This document shows positions 49,682 through 58,552 of a stretch of DNA of 64,000 bases, piece by piece (the first letter of the stretch is position 1; each line of letters begins with the position of its first letter). Below the pieces are notes generated by a model. It was given only the letters and a program-made list of their open reading frames with translations. It was not told where the DNA came from and searched no databases. Source of the DNA: Fimenecus sp045613685 (lineage in GTDB: Bacteria; Bacillota; Clostridia; Oscillospirales; Acutalibacteraceae); NCBI GenBank assembly GCA_045613685.1, contig JAZLBL010000037.1:1-64000 (forward strand), read 5' to 3'. Made by a program: the position numbers and the translations under genes.

Positions 49682-51397
49682 TTATACTCCTAAAATTTCC
49701 GAAATACTCTTACCTAAAAGTTCTGCTTTTTCTTCAGAAACTTTTCTTGTCTCGCCACAAGCTGTGATATACGCTTTAATTTTTGGCTCAGTGCCAGATG
49801 GGCGAACAATCACTTTGCTTCCGTCAGCAAGATAATAAGACAATACATTTGATTTTGGCAAATCAATCATAGTTTCTGTTCCATCTACTGATTTCATAAC
49901 ACTCAATTTATAGTCAGCAACTTTAACTACTTCAAAGCTACCTATTTTCTTAGGTGGGGTTTCGCGCAAAGATGCCATAATATCTGCCATTTTTTGCATA
50001 CCACTTGCACCTTCAAAAGCGAAGTTGTGAAGAGTGTTAAGATACATACCGTATTTTTCATAGATGCTATCCATAAACTCTTTAAGTGAAATACCTTTGA
50101 GTTTATAATATGAAGCCATTTCACAAATGAGCAATGATGCAACAACAGCATCTTTATCGCGCGCATGTGTACCACGAAGATAACCGTATGATTCTTCCAT
50201 ACCAACAACAAATCTGTCTTCTTCATTTGTTTTTTCGAGATTTGTTATAAGCTCACCGATATATTTAAAACCTGTCAATAAATCAGCAGTTTCTGCACCA
50301 TAAGCTGATGCGATTGTTTCAACAAGTGGTGTTGTAACTATTGTTTTAACTACTATCGGATTTTCTGGAAGTTTATTCTGCTCTTTAAGTGATGAGAGAA
50401 GATATTCAGTGAACATTGCGCCAACTTCATTTCCTGTCATAAGAACATAATCTTCACCATCACGAACTGCGATACCAACACGGTCACAGTCAGGGTCAGT
50501 TGCTAAAAGCAAGTCTGCATCTGTGCCTTTTGCTGTTTCAATAGCACATTCAAATGCCTGACGAATTTCAGGGTTTGGATAAGGGCATGTTGGAAAATTA
50601 CCATCTGGTTTTTCTTGTTCTTTAACAACTGTAACGTCTTTAATGCCAGCTTTTTTAAGAACTTTACGCACAGGTTTATTACCTGCACCATTAAGTGGTG
50701 TATAAATCACTTTAAGTCCTGCTTTTTTTATTGCGTCAGGATTTACAAGACTTGAAATAACTTTAGCATAAAACTCTTCATAAAGCCAATCTTCGATAAA
50801 ATCAACCATATCCTCTGCTAAAGCATCATCAAAATCCATTGTTTTAACGCCAGAGAACATATCAATATTTTGAATATAATTATATGTCTTTTCTGCTGCT
50901 TCATCAGTCATCTGATATCCGTTAGGGTCATAGCATTTAAATCCGTTATATTTTGACGGATTATGGCTTGCTGTAATAATGATACCCGATGAACAATTAA
51001 GTCTTCTAACTGCAAATGAGAGCATTGGTGTTGGCACGAGTTCAGGATAAATATAAACTTTAATGCCATTTGCAGCTAAAACGCCTGCTGCACTTTCTGC
51101 AAATTCTTTCGACTTAATTCTTGAGTCATAAGCAATTGCAACTGATGGATTTTCAAAACTCTCGTTAAGATAATCTGCTAAGCCTTGTGTTGCCTGATTA
51201 ACTGTATAAACATTCATTCGGTTTGTTCCAGCGCCGATTACACCACGAAGACCAGCTGTACCGAATTCAAGATTTTTATAAAAACGGTCAAGAATTGCTT
51301 CTTCATCACCTTTGATGCTTTCAAGTTCAGGAATCAAATCAGCATCAGCAGTCGCAGAAGAAAGCCAAATATCATAAAGCTCATTGATATTATTCAT
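49682..51397 (-). CDS. pgcA: Phosphoglucomutase/phosphomannomutase
   Basis: A 571-residue alpha-D-phosphohexomutase. The phosphoserine is in TASHNPSKYNG near residue 140, the magnesium loop DPDCDRVG near 305, the sugar-binding GMEESYGYLRG near 395, and the phosphate site RPSGTEPKIKAY near 535. It interconverts glucose-1- and glucose-6-phosphate for wall polymers and glycolipids. GGAGGT before ATG 51397. Sugar specificity cannot be read. Confidence 0.94.
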   Translation of the reverse strand: MNNINELYDIWLSSATADADLIPELESIKGDEEAILDRFYKNLEFGTAGLRGVIGAGTNRMNVYTVNQATQGLADYLNESFENPSVAIAYDSRIKSKEFAESAAGVLAANGIKVYIYPELVPTPMLSFAVRRLNCSSGIIITASHNPSKYNGFKCYDPNGYQMTDEAAEKTYNYIQNIDMFSGVKTMDFDDALAEDMVDFIEDWLYEEFYAKVISSLVNPDAIKKAGLKVIYTPLNGAGNKPVRKVLKKAGIKDVTVVKEQEKPDGNFPTCPYPNPEIRQAFECAIETAKGTDADLLLATDPDCDRVGIAVRDGEDYVLMTGNEVGAMFTEYLLSSLKEQNKLPENPIVVKTIVTTPLVETIASAYGAETADLLTGFKYIGELITNLEKTNEEDRFVVGMEESYGYLRGTHARDKDAVVASLLICEMASYYKLKGISLKEFMDSIYEKYGMYLNTLHNFAFEGASGMQKMADIMASLRETPPKKIGSFEVVKVADYKLSVMKSVDGTETMIDLPKSNVLSYYLADGSKVIVRPSGTEPKIKAYITACGETRKVSEEKAELLGKSISEILGV

Positions 51398-51426
51398 AAT
51401 TCTACCTCCAAAATTTTCTATCATAT

Positions 51427-51455
51427 ATTTTATATCAAATCAGGCTAAAAGTAAA
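51427..51455 (-). promoter_or_regulatory. Promoter of pgcA
   Basis: Minus strand TTTACT (51455-51450), 17 bp, TAAAAT (51432-51427). Confidence 0.5.
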
Positions 51456-51469
51456 TATATATTTTTATG

Positions 51470-51499
51470 TTGAAAAAGATATGTTTTGTATTGTATAAT
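51470..51499 (+). promoter_or_regulatory. Promoter of comM
   Basis: TTGAAA (51470-51475), 18 bp, TATAAT (51494-51499). Back-to-back with the pgcA promoter. Confidence 0.65.
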
Positions 51500-51528
51500 T
51501 ATTACAGTTTATATGGGATGTGATGATT

Positions 51529-53055
51529 TTGTTTTCAAAAATTGTAAGTCTTGGTCTCTTTGGCATGGAAGCATACAAAGTAATTGTTGAAGCGGATATT
51601 TCAGGTGGAATGCCACGATTTGACATTGTTGGACTTCCTGATACTGCGGTATCCGAAAGCAAGGAACGAGTTCGTTCTGCTATTAAAAATACTAATTTGC
51701 AATACCCTGTCAGCAGAATCACAATTAACCTTGCCCCTGCTGATATGAAAAAAGAAGGTCCATTATATGATTTACCAATATTAATTGCATTACTCTGTGC
51801 AAACGGACAATTAAAAGGCATTGATGACAGTATGGCTTTTATTGGTGAATTGTCACTTGACGGTACATTAAGAAGAGTAAATGGTGTTTTGCCAATGGTG
51901 CTTTGTGCAAAGAAAAATGGAATAGAAAAAATCTTTATTCCTGCAGAAAACATAAATGAAGGTGCTGTTGTTGAGGGTATTCAGGTTTATCCTGTAAAAT
52001 CTGTTCTTCAACTTATTAATCATATAACAGGAATTAATGAAATTGAGCCAGTAACAGCACAAGACTATAATGAATACCGAAACCCCAAAAATATGCCTGA
52101 TTTTTCTGATGTTCGCGGTCAGAAAGAAGTAAAAAGAGCACTAGAAATTGCCGCTGCAGGTGGACATAATGTACTAATGGTTGGCCCACCCGGTTCAGGT
52201 AAAAGTATGTTAGCCAAAAGAATGCCATCAATTTTGCCTGATATGACTTTTGATGAAGCTATTGAAACAACAAATATTTATTCAATAGCAGGCGCTTTAC
52301 CAAGTGGTGTTTCTCTTTTAAGGTCAAGACCTTTCCGCTCACCGCACCATACTGTTTCACCTGCCGGTCTTTCAGGTGGTGGTGCAATTCCAAGACCAGG
52401 TGAAGTTTCTCTTGCTCATAATGGTGTTTTATTCCTTGACGAATTACCAGAATTCACCAGAAATACGCTTGAAGTTTTGCGTCAACCAATAGAAGATGAA
52501 GTTATTACAATTTCTCGTGCAGCCGCTAAATTCCAATACCCTTGTTCTGTTATGATGATTTGCGCTATGAATCCTTGTCCATGTGGATATTTAGGACATC
52601 CCACTAGACCTTGCACCTGTTCAGCAGGTACTGCACAGCGATATCTCAACAGAGTAAGTGGTCCACTTTTAGACCGACTTGACATACATATCAGTGTGCC
52701 ACCTGTTGATTTTGAAAATCTTTCAGGCACCGAAAAAGCAGAATCTTCGGCTGAAATTAAAAAGAGAGTTGAAAAAGCAAGAGAAATTCAACACGAGAGA
52801 TTTAAAGGCACTAAAATCACTTGCAATGCAAAAATGGATGCAGAAAGCACTAAAAAATTCTGTTATATGTCGCCAAATGCACTTTTGATTTTAAAAACTG
52901 CTTTTGACCGTCTTTCACTTTCGGCTCGTGCATATGACAAGGTTTTAAGAATAGCAAGAACTATCGCTGATTTAGATGGTGAAGACGAAATAGATGTTAA
53001 ACATATTACAGAAGCAATTCAATACAGAAGTCTTGACAGAAGATTTGATGAATAA
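51529..53055 (+). CDS. comM: YifB/ComM family magnesium-chelatase-like ATPase
   Basis: A 508-residue AAA+ protein with an N-terminal Lon-protease-like S16 domain (FSKIVSLGLFGMEAYKVIVEADIS), Walker A VGPPGSGKSM near 215 and VLFLDELPEF near 300. A zinc-type CNPCPCG and a C-terminal region complete the fold. ComM homologues act as branch-migration helicases in natural transformation. The start is probably TTG 51529 by comparison with the family N-terminus; ATG 51523 is the other option. Confidence 0.9.
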   Translation: MFSKIVSLGLFGMEAYKVIVEADISGGMPRFDIVGLPDTAVSESKERVRSAIKNTNLQYPVSRITINLAPADMKKEGPLYDLPILIALLCANGQLKGIDDSMAFIGELSLDGTLRRVNGVLPMVLCAKKNGIEKIFIPAENINEGAVVEGIQVYPVKSVLQLINHITGINEIEPVTAQDYNEYRNPKNMPDFSDVRGQKEVKRALEIAAAGGHNVLMVGPPGSGKSMLAKRMPSILPDMTFDEAIETTNIYSIAGALPSGVSLLRSRPFRSPHHTVSPAGLSGGGAIPRPGEVSLAHNGVLFLDELPEFTRNTLEVLRQPIEDEVITISRAAAKFQYPCSVMMICAMNPCPCGYLGHPTRPCTCSAGTAQRYLNRVSGPLLDRLDIHISVPPVDFENLSGTEKAESSAEIKKRVEKAREIQHERFKGTKITCNAKMDAESTKKFCYMSPNALLILKTAFDRLSLSARAYDKVLRIARTIADLDGEDEIDVKHITEAIQYRSLDRRFDE

Positions 53056-53060
53056 AAATG

Positions 53061-53093
53061 AATCCCCTACTCATCTTGAGTAAGGGATTTTTT
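53061..53093. terminator. Bidirectional terminator, comM and thiT
   Basis: AATCCC-C-TACTCA, loop TCT, TGAGTA-A-GGGATT then TTTTTT. The single mismatch on the plus strand is a G-U pair on the minus strand. Confidence 0.8.
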
Positions 53094-53094
53094 C

Positions 53095-53757
53095 TTATAT
53101 CTTTGTTTTGGTTATTTGAGGAATTTTGCCTACAACAACAGCAACAATTGTTGTAATAATGATTTCAGGAATCATATAGAAACCGTTATAAATGATTGAA
53201 TATACAAGTGATAATGCGTTACCACTAAATGTATTCATAATAGTTGCACCCCATGAATAGAAACCTTCTTGCGTGAAGAACCATTCAGCCCAAGCACCAT
53301 AAAGAATATAACCTGAAATGATATGGGATAAGTATCTGAACAAGAGTACAGTAAATGCGCCTAATGACAATGATAATGCATTGTTCTTAATTGCTTTTTT
53401 ATAAAGTGCACCTAATCCTAATACCGAATATGCAACTATGTAGTCAAAAATAAACATTAATACTACATTTCCCATATTACCAAGATAATCTTCAGATGCC
53501 GGCATAATCAATGCACTTATTGTTTTAACGCCGAGTGCCATCTGGACAAGGGAATATGCAAAACCTGTAATCAAACCCTTACCCAAACCATATTTCCAAC
53601 CGACAAGGACGATTGGAAGCATACTTACGATTGAGACTTGTCCGCCAAAGGGCATTTCTGGAATAATCATTTTAGCAACAATTTCTAAAACTGCTGCCAA
53701 AGCAATCATTACTGCACTTTCGACTAGCCAATAAAGATTTTTGTTTTTTTGTTTCAT
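53095..53757 (-). CDS. thiT: Thiamine ECF transporter S component ThiT
   Basis: A 220-residue membrane protein with six hydrophobic helices. ALAAVLEIVAKMI, MPFGGQVSIVSMLPIVLVGWKYG and KGLITGFAYSLVQMALG match ThiT, which captures thiamine and works with the shared EcfA/A'/T energy module encoded elsewhere. ATG 53757 with GGAG 8 bases upstream is chosen. The TPP riboswitch directly upstream supports the call. Confidence 0.95.
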   Translation of the reverse strand: MKQKNKNLYWLVESAVMIALAAVLEIVAKMIIPEMPFGGQVSIVSMLPIVLVGWKYGLGKGLITGFAYSLVQMALGVKTISALIMPASEDYLGNMGNVVLMFIFDYIVAYSVLGLGALYKKAIKNNALSLSLGAFTVLLFRYLSHIISGYILYGAWAEWFFTQEGFYSWGATIMNTFSGNALSLVYSIIYNGFYMIPEIIITTIVAVVVGKIPQITKTKI

Positions 53758-53773
53758 TTCTTTCACTCCAAAT

Positions 53774-53810
53774 AAAAAAATTCAGCCAGAGCAGATACCG
53801 CAAGGCTGAA
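53774..53810 (-). terminator. Terminator of the TPP riboswitch expression platform
   Basis: Minus strand TTCAGCC, 16-base loop, GGCTGAA, then T7, directly after the aptamer and before the thiT ribosome site. Ligand-bound aptamer should allow this stem to form and stop transcription. Confidence 0.75.
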
Positions 53811-53817
53811 CTGTGAA

Positions 53818-53909
53818 AAGCTTTCCTACGACGGCATTATCCGTATCAGGTTCAATGGTCAGAAGCAGATTAGCTTCAATCTCAGCCGACTATTCTGTCA
53901 GCACCCATG
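53818..53909 (-). promoter_or_regulatory. TPP riboswitch aptamer (THI element)
   Basis: Minus strand reads GGGTGCTGACAG at the 5' side, the conserved CTGAGA, then GAACCTGATACGGATAATGCC and the 3' GTAGGAAAG. These are the thi-box core sequences that bind thiamine pyrophosphate. It controls thiT. Confidence 0.95.
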
Positions 53910-53949
53910 CACTATTTACTTGGCTTGAATACATTATACACCTATTATA

Positions 53950-56151
53950 TCAGTTGTCAAGCATAAAATGTTTCAATGCAGAATAACGAAGTTGAGTTTT
54001 TGAATTCTCAATCATATTATAAACACAACCTGTTGTTCCCACTAAAATTAAAAGTCTTTTTGCTCTTGTAACTGCAGTATAAAGCAAGTTTCTATAACAA
54101 AGACGACTATTAACAGCAATTACCGGCACGATTACTGCATCAAATTCACTACCTTGACTTTTGTGGACAGTTACTGCATAGGCAAGCTCGAGTTCAGTTA
54201 ATTGTTCTTTTGTATATGTAGCACGACGACCTGAAAAATCGATTATAATAGCATCACGACGCAAATCGATATGCTCAATAAATCCGATATCACCATTGAA
54301 TATCCCGTCGCCTTCTTCATCATAAGACTCCCAATGAATATTGTAATTATTCTTTGTCTGCATAACCTTATCGCCGACTCTAAATACTCTATAACCAGTG
54401 TTATATTCACTTTTTTCAGGTGATGCTGGGTTAATCTCATCTTGCAAAACTTTATTGAGATTAATTGTGCCCGTGTCACCTTTTTTAGACGGACAAAGCA
54501 CCTGAATCTGCGTTGTGGGGTCAAGATTATAAGCATCTTTTAATCTTTTTGAATATAAATCTTTTATTGTGCGTACAGCATCAAGGGGATAATGTCTTTG
54601 TAAAAGATAGAAATCCCCTTCTTTATAATCTGTTTCAATTTTTTCACCATTTACAATCAAATGAGCATTTTTAACAATATTGCTTTCAAGTGATTGACGA
54701 AAAATCTCTTTAAGTTGCACAACTGGTAGCATTTCACAATCAATTAAATCTTTAAGCACATTGCCTGCGCTGACTGGTGGTAATTGGTCACTGTCACCAA
54801 CCATAATAAGTCTGCAACCAAAAGGTAACGCTTCAAGCAAACTTTGGAATAGAAAAATATCAACCATTGACATTTCATCAACAATTACTGCCTGACAATC
54901 TAATGGATTTCTAAGATTTCTTTTGAAAACAGGTTTATTGGCATTGCTCCACTCAACTTCAAGCAATCTATGAATTGTTGTAGCTTTTCTACCGGTTGCT
55001 TCAGTCATTCTCTGTGCTGCACGACCTGTTGGAGCGCAAAGAGCAATATCAAGATGGTCTTTCTCAAACATTGTGATTATGCCATTTAATGTTGTGGTTT
55101 TGCCTGTACCAGGGCCACCTGTAAGAATAAGAATTCCCTTATTTACTGCTGTAATAATTGCATCTTTTTGCTTATCAGCATATTGGATATTACAAGTTTT
55201 TTCAATGTTTTCAATATATGATTTTACATCAATAGGATTTTCAGGTGGAAACTTTAATAAGACCTTAATTCTGTTTGCTATTGACATCTCTGCATGGTAT
55301 GCTTCAGGGATAAAAACAAAATCTTTATTATTGATTTCTTTGATAATTATCTTTTTATTTTGTGTTAAATTATCAATAGCTATTTCAATATTTTCGCGAG
55401 TTTCATTAAGTAAATCGCAAGATGGTGTAAACAATTTCTCAAGTGGCACACAAGTATGACCATTTTTGAAATTATAACTGATTACATAGAGAATACCCGC
55501 TTCGATTCTATATTGTGATTTAGGTTTATTAGGCAACATTTCTGCTATTTGCTCGGCTCGTTCAAACGAAATTCTACTATCACCTTCGCAAAGAATATAT
55601 GGATTTTCTTCAATTAATTGCACCGCACCATCGCCTAATTTATCAAAAGCAAAAAGACACTCGTTTGTTTTTAGACCATATTTTGAAAGATTAATAATCA
55701 AGGCTCTAGTAGAGCATTGACGATTATATTCTTTGCCTATTTTCTTTGCTTTTTCAAGAGAAATACCTTTAATTTCTGCAAGTCTTTCAGGCTCATATTG
55801 AAGAATATCAAAAGTTTTTTCACCGAATTTATTGATAATTTTAAGTGCAGTTGACTCCCGAATACCTTTTATCACACCACTTGCTAGATAATGATATAAA
55901 TCATCTACTGTTTCTGGCAAAGTTGCATTACAAGACTCCGCTTTAAACTGACGACCATAAATTGAATGATATGTATATTCGCCAACCAGTTCAACACGGT
56001 CACCAATTTTAACATCTATCGTGTTACCAACAACGGTCAATTCTTCATCGCCAATGTCAACATAGAAAACTGTGTATCCATTAGCGTCGTTATAAAATGT
56101 TATGTCTGTAACTGTTCCTGTTAATTTGATTTTTGTTTCAAATTCTTCCAT
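53950..56151 (-). CDS. recD2: RecD2-type DNA helicase
   Basis: A 733-residue superfamily 1B helicase. The N-terminal OB-like region and helix-hairpin-helix (about residues 80-190) precede Walker A GGPGTGKTTT near residue 345, motif II VIVDEMSMVD near 420, VGDSDQLPPVSAGN, and VTVHKSQGSEFDAV near 660. RecD2 acts in DNA repair and is not part of RecBCD. AAAGGA lies 8 bases before ATG 56151. It overlaps the upstream small gene by 14 bases. Confidence 0.95.
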   Translation of the reverse strand: MEEFETKIKLTGTVTDITFYNDANGYTVFYVDIGDEELTVVGNTIDVKIGDRVELVGEYTYHSIYGRQFKAESCNATLPETVDDLYHYLASGVIKGIRESTALKIINKFGEKTFDILQYEPERLAEIKGISLEKAKKIGKEYNRQCSTRALIINLSKYGLKTNECLFAFDKLGDGAVQLIEENPYILCEGDSRISFERAEQIAEMLPNKPKSQYRIEAGILYVISYNFKNGHTCVPLEKLFTPSCDLLNETRENIEIAIDNLTQNKKIIIKEINNKDFVFIPEAYHAEMSIANRIKVLLKFPPENPIDVKSYIENIEKTCNIQYADKQKDAIITAVNKGILILTGGPGTGKTTTLNGIITMFEKDHLDIALCAPTGRAAQRMTEATGRKATTIHRLLEVEWSNANKPVFKRNLRNPLDCQAVIVDEMSMVDIFLFQSLLEALPFGCRLIMVGDSDQLPPVSAGNVLKDLIDCEMLPVVQLKEIFRQSLESNIVKNAHLIVNGEKIETDYKEGDFYLLQRHYPLDAVRTIKDLYSKRLKDAYNLDPTTQIQVLCPSKKGDTGTINLNKVLQDEINPASPEKSEYNTGYRVFRVGDKVMQTKNNYNIHWESYDEEGDGIFNGDIGFIEHIDLRRDAIIIDFSGRRATYTKEQLTELELAYAVTVHKSQGSEFDAVIVPVIAVNSRLCYRNLLYTAVTRAKRLLILVGTTGCVYNMIENSKTQLRYSALKHFMLDN

Positions 56152-56482
56152 CTAAAAAATCCTTTATATATTCTTTGTTAACCAAATATATTCCATTGCT
56201 TTCTTTGCAAATTTCTAAAAGATTATCTCTTTCGTTTTCGCGCATTCCACTGTCTAGCACAACAACTTTACCATGAAGGTCTTCACCTATTAAATTGAGT
56301 TTTAATCTTAAAGCATATGCTTTCTTTCTAACATCAGAACTTGATATGTCACAGGGCATAAAAACGAAAAAATCTTTACGAGTTTTAGGTATTAATAATT
56401 TTAACATAATTGCATAGCAAAAAGCAACTATTCCCATAAGAGTTGAGCACAGAAAAAGGGACCCTAATAATGCTTCAAACAT
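56138..56482 (-). CDS. Small membrane protein overlapping recD2
   Basis: A 114-residue protein with an N-terminal membrane helix (about 3-30) and a cytoplasmic domain of about 80 residues with KVVVLDSGMRENERDNLLEICKE. GAGGTG stands 6 bases before ATG 56482. The 14-base overlap implies coupled translation with recD2. No known family or function. Confidence 0.65.
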   Translation of the reverse strand: MFEALLGSLFLCSTLMGIVAFCYAIMLKLLIPKTRKDFFVFMPCDISSSDVRKKAYALRLKLNLIGEDLHGKVVVLDSGMRENERDNLLEICKESNGIYLVNKEYIKDFLDGRI

Positions 56483-56524
56483 AAAAATCACCTCAAGATA
56501 TTATATGGTGATTAAATTTTTAGG

Positions 56525-56554
56525 TTAAAAAATAAGGACTTGAAATCAAGTCCT
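56525..56554 (-). terminator. Terminator of rnpB
   Basis: AAGGACTTGA, loop AA, TCAAGTCCTT, then ATTTTTT on the minus strand, 9 bases after the RNA. Confidence 0.85.
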
Positions 56555-56562
56555 TAAAAATA

Positions 56563-56892
56563 ATGAGTTGGTCTGTAAGCCGAGTTCTGTCGTTTAAGGC
56601 AATTATCTATCTGCGACACATATTGCTATGTGCCTGAAGCCGTCTTTCGAAGTATCTGCCCAGCTAACAACTTCAGTCGACGTTGCATCGGGTAGGGTTT
56701 GCTCAGCCGTTACATCTCTGCAACGCTGGTGAGCTCTTACCTCGCCTTTCCACCCTTACCGTTAAAAACGGCGGTAATTTTCTATGCACTTTCCCTAAGG
56801 TCACCCTCGGCGGCCGTTAGCCGTTACCCTGCTGTATGATGCTCGGACTTTCCTCACAAATCAAAGATTTGCGCAACTGCCCAACCAACTCA
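56563..56892 (-). ncRNA. rnpB: RNase P RNA
   Basis: About 330 bases. The 5' end GAGTTGG pairs with the 3' CCAACTC (stem P1). Conserved elements are in order: GAGGAAAGTCCGAGC, the loop GGGTGACC, GGTAAGGGTGGAAAGGCG and, near the 3' end, GACAGAACTCGGCTTACAG. This is the catalytic RNA that cuts tRNA 5' leaders. Class is not decided here. It fills the gap between the HAD gene and the 114-residue gene and probably has its own promoter, which I could not place. Confidence 0.97.
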
Positions 56893-56904
56893 ATATTAAC
56901 TTGT

Positions 56905-57507
56905 TTATTGGAATTTATCTACAAGGTAAACTCCATCTTTTTTGATTTTGATAATTTTATCTCCATCAACCAAGAAAACTGTTTTTGAAATATCCATTAA
57001 CGGCTTATCACTAATTGAATCTGTATAGAACTCATCAATTTCTGCATCGCCGTAAACTTCATGAAACATTTTAACTTTATTATCATGATAGCAAATTTCA
57101 CCAATTTCGCCTGTTTCAGGATTTAATTCAGATGAAATAACATTTTTGATGCCAAGACGATTTGTCATTACACTCAAAAGACAATAAGGGCAAGCTGAAA
57201 GAATAACATCATCTTCTTTTTGAATTTTGCGATAAAATGCTTTGATATTTTTCTCATTTATATCCCAAAATTTTTTAAAGTCTTCTTCAATATTATCAAT
57301 TCTTTTGAAATATTCTTTGATATATGAAGCGTATTCCGTCTTTACTTCTTCAATAGTAATTAAGTGGCGCTTATATTTAACAAAACCTTCCATAAATTTA
57401 GGAACAAATTTTGCAACGCCTTTTGGGTCTTTCTTTAAGAAATAAAGAAAAATATCAAAACCACTTTCGCCATCATAAATGGTATTATCAAAATCGAATA
57501 CTCTCAT
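56905..57507 (-). CDS. HAD-IB family phosphatase
   Basis: A 200-residue HAD hydrolase of the SerB-like group. Motif I is DFDNTIYDG (Asp nucleophile near residue 5), the motif II Ser is in ILSACP, and motif III and IV in VKMFHEV and TDSISDKPLMD. Members dephosphorylate phosphoserine, lipids or phosphosugars. It could fill the missing serB step beside serC-serA, but that is inference. It ends the galE operon. Confidence 0.82.
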   Translation of the reverse strand: MRVFDFDNTIYDGESGFDIFLYFLKKDPKGVAKFVPKFMEGFVKYKRHLITIEEVKTEYASYIKEYFKRIDNIEEDFKKFWDINEKNIKAFYRKIQKEDDVILSACPYCLLSVMTNRLGIKNVISSELNPETGEIGEICYHDNKVKMFHEVYGDAEIDEFYTDSISDKPLMDISKTVFLVDGDKIIKIKKDGVYLVDKFQ

Positions 57508-57529
57508 TTAAAATCCCCTATTACAGCAT

Positions 57530-58552
57530 TTAGTCATTAAATCCATTTGGATTGTTGCTTTGCCAACGCCAAGAGTCTTCACACATTTCGAGAAGGTCTC
57601 TTTCAGCTTTCCAACCAAGTTCATTAAGTGCCTTTGAAGCATCAGAATAACAAGTGTCAAGGTCACCAGGACGACGTGGTGCAATTTTATAATTGATTTT
57701 TTGACCTGATGCCTGTTCAAATGCTTTTACAATATCAAGAACACTATAACCATTACCTGTGCCAAGATTATAAACATTTACCTTTGGCTCGTCTTTGAGA
57801 ATCTTCTCAACCGCTTTAACGTGACCGAGAGCTAAGTCAACAACGTGGATATAGTCACGCACACCTGTGCCATCGTGAGTATTATAGTCATCACCAAACA
57901 CATTTAAACAAGGTAATTTACCCACAGCAACCTGAGTGATATATGGCATAAGGTTGTTTGGAATTCCATTTGGATTTTCACCAATTCGACCACTTTTGTG
58001 AGCGCCAATAGGATTGAAGTAACGAAGAAGTGTAACAGCCCAATCGCTATCACCTTTATGGAAATCGTCAAGAATAATTTCAATCATATATTTTGTTGTG
58101 CCATAAGGGTTAGTTGTGCCACCTGTTTTCATTGATTCTTTGAGTGGTGAAACATTATCAGTACCATAAACTGTTGCAGATGAACTGAAAACAATTTTCT
58201 TACATCTGTTGTTCTTCATAACTTCACAAAGAGCCAATGTACCACCAATGTTGTTATCATAATATTCAAGTGGTTTCTGACAGCTCTCGCCAACAGCTTT
58301 AAGTCCTGCAAAATGGATGCAAGCATCAATTTTATGGTCATCAAAAATCTTTTGCATATTTTCTTTATCACGAATATCAAAAGGATAAAATGCAAAATCT
58401 TTTCCTGTGAGTTCACGAACTCTATCAAGCGATTTTTCGCTCGAATTATAAAGATTATCAACAACTACGATTTCATAACCTGCATTAAGAAGTTCAACAC
58501 AAGTATGAGAGCCGATAAAGCCTGCGCCACCTGTAACTAAAATTTTGCTCAT
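57530..58552 (-). CDS. galE: UDP-glucose 4-epimerase
   Basis: A 340-residue SDR epimerase. GGAGFIGSH at the N-terminus binds NAD, FSSSATVYG and NPYGTTKYMIE carry the catalytic Ser/Tyr-Lys, and the C-terminal WRWQ matches. It makes UDP-galactose for surface polymers. ATG overlaps the end of the SpoIID-fusion gene by 4 bases (ATGA type), showing coupled translation. Confidence 0.97.
   Translation of the reverse strand: MSKILVTGGAGFIGSHTCVELLNAGYEIVVVDNLYNSSEKSLDRVRELTGKDFAFYPFDIRDKENMQKIFDDHKIDACIHFAGLKAVGESCQKPLEYYDNNIGGTLALCEVMKNNRCKKIVFSSSATVYGTDNVSPLKESMKTGGTTNPYGTTKYMIEIILDDFHKGDSDWAVTLLRYFNPIGAHKSGRIGENPNGIPNNLMPYITQVAVGKLPCLNVFGDDYNTHDGTGVRDYIHVVDLALGHVKAVEKILKDEPKVNVYNLGTGNGYSVLDIVKAFEQASGQKINYKIAPRRPGDLDTCYSDASKALNELGWKAERDLLEMCEDSWRWQSNNPNGFND

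Noticed and set aside
56893..56924. Promoter of the RNase P RNA
   Set aside because: TAATAT is present but a -35 at usual spacing is not, and the position would start transcription inside the mature RNA.
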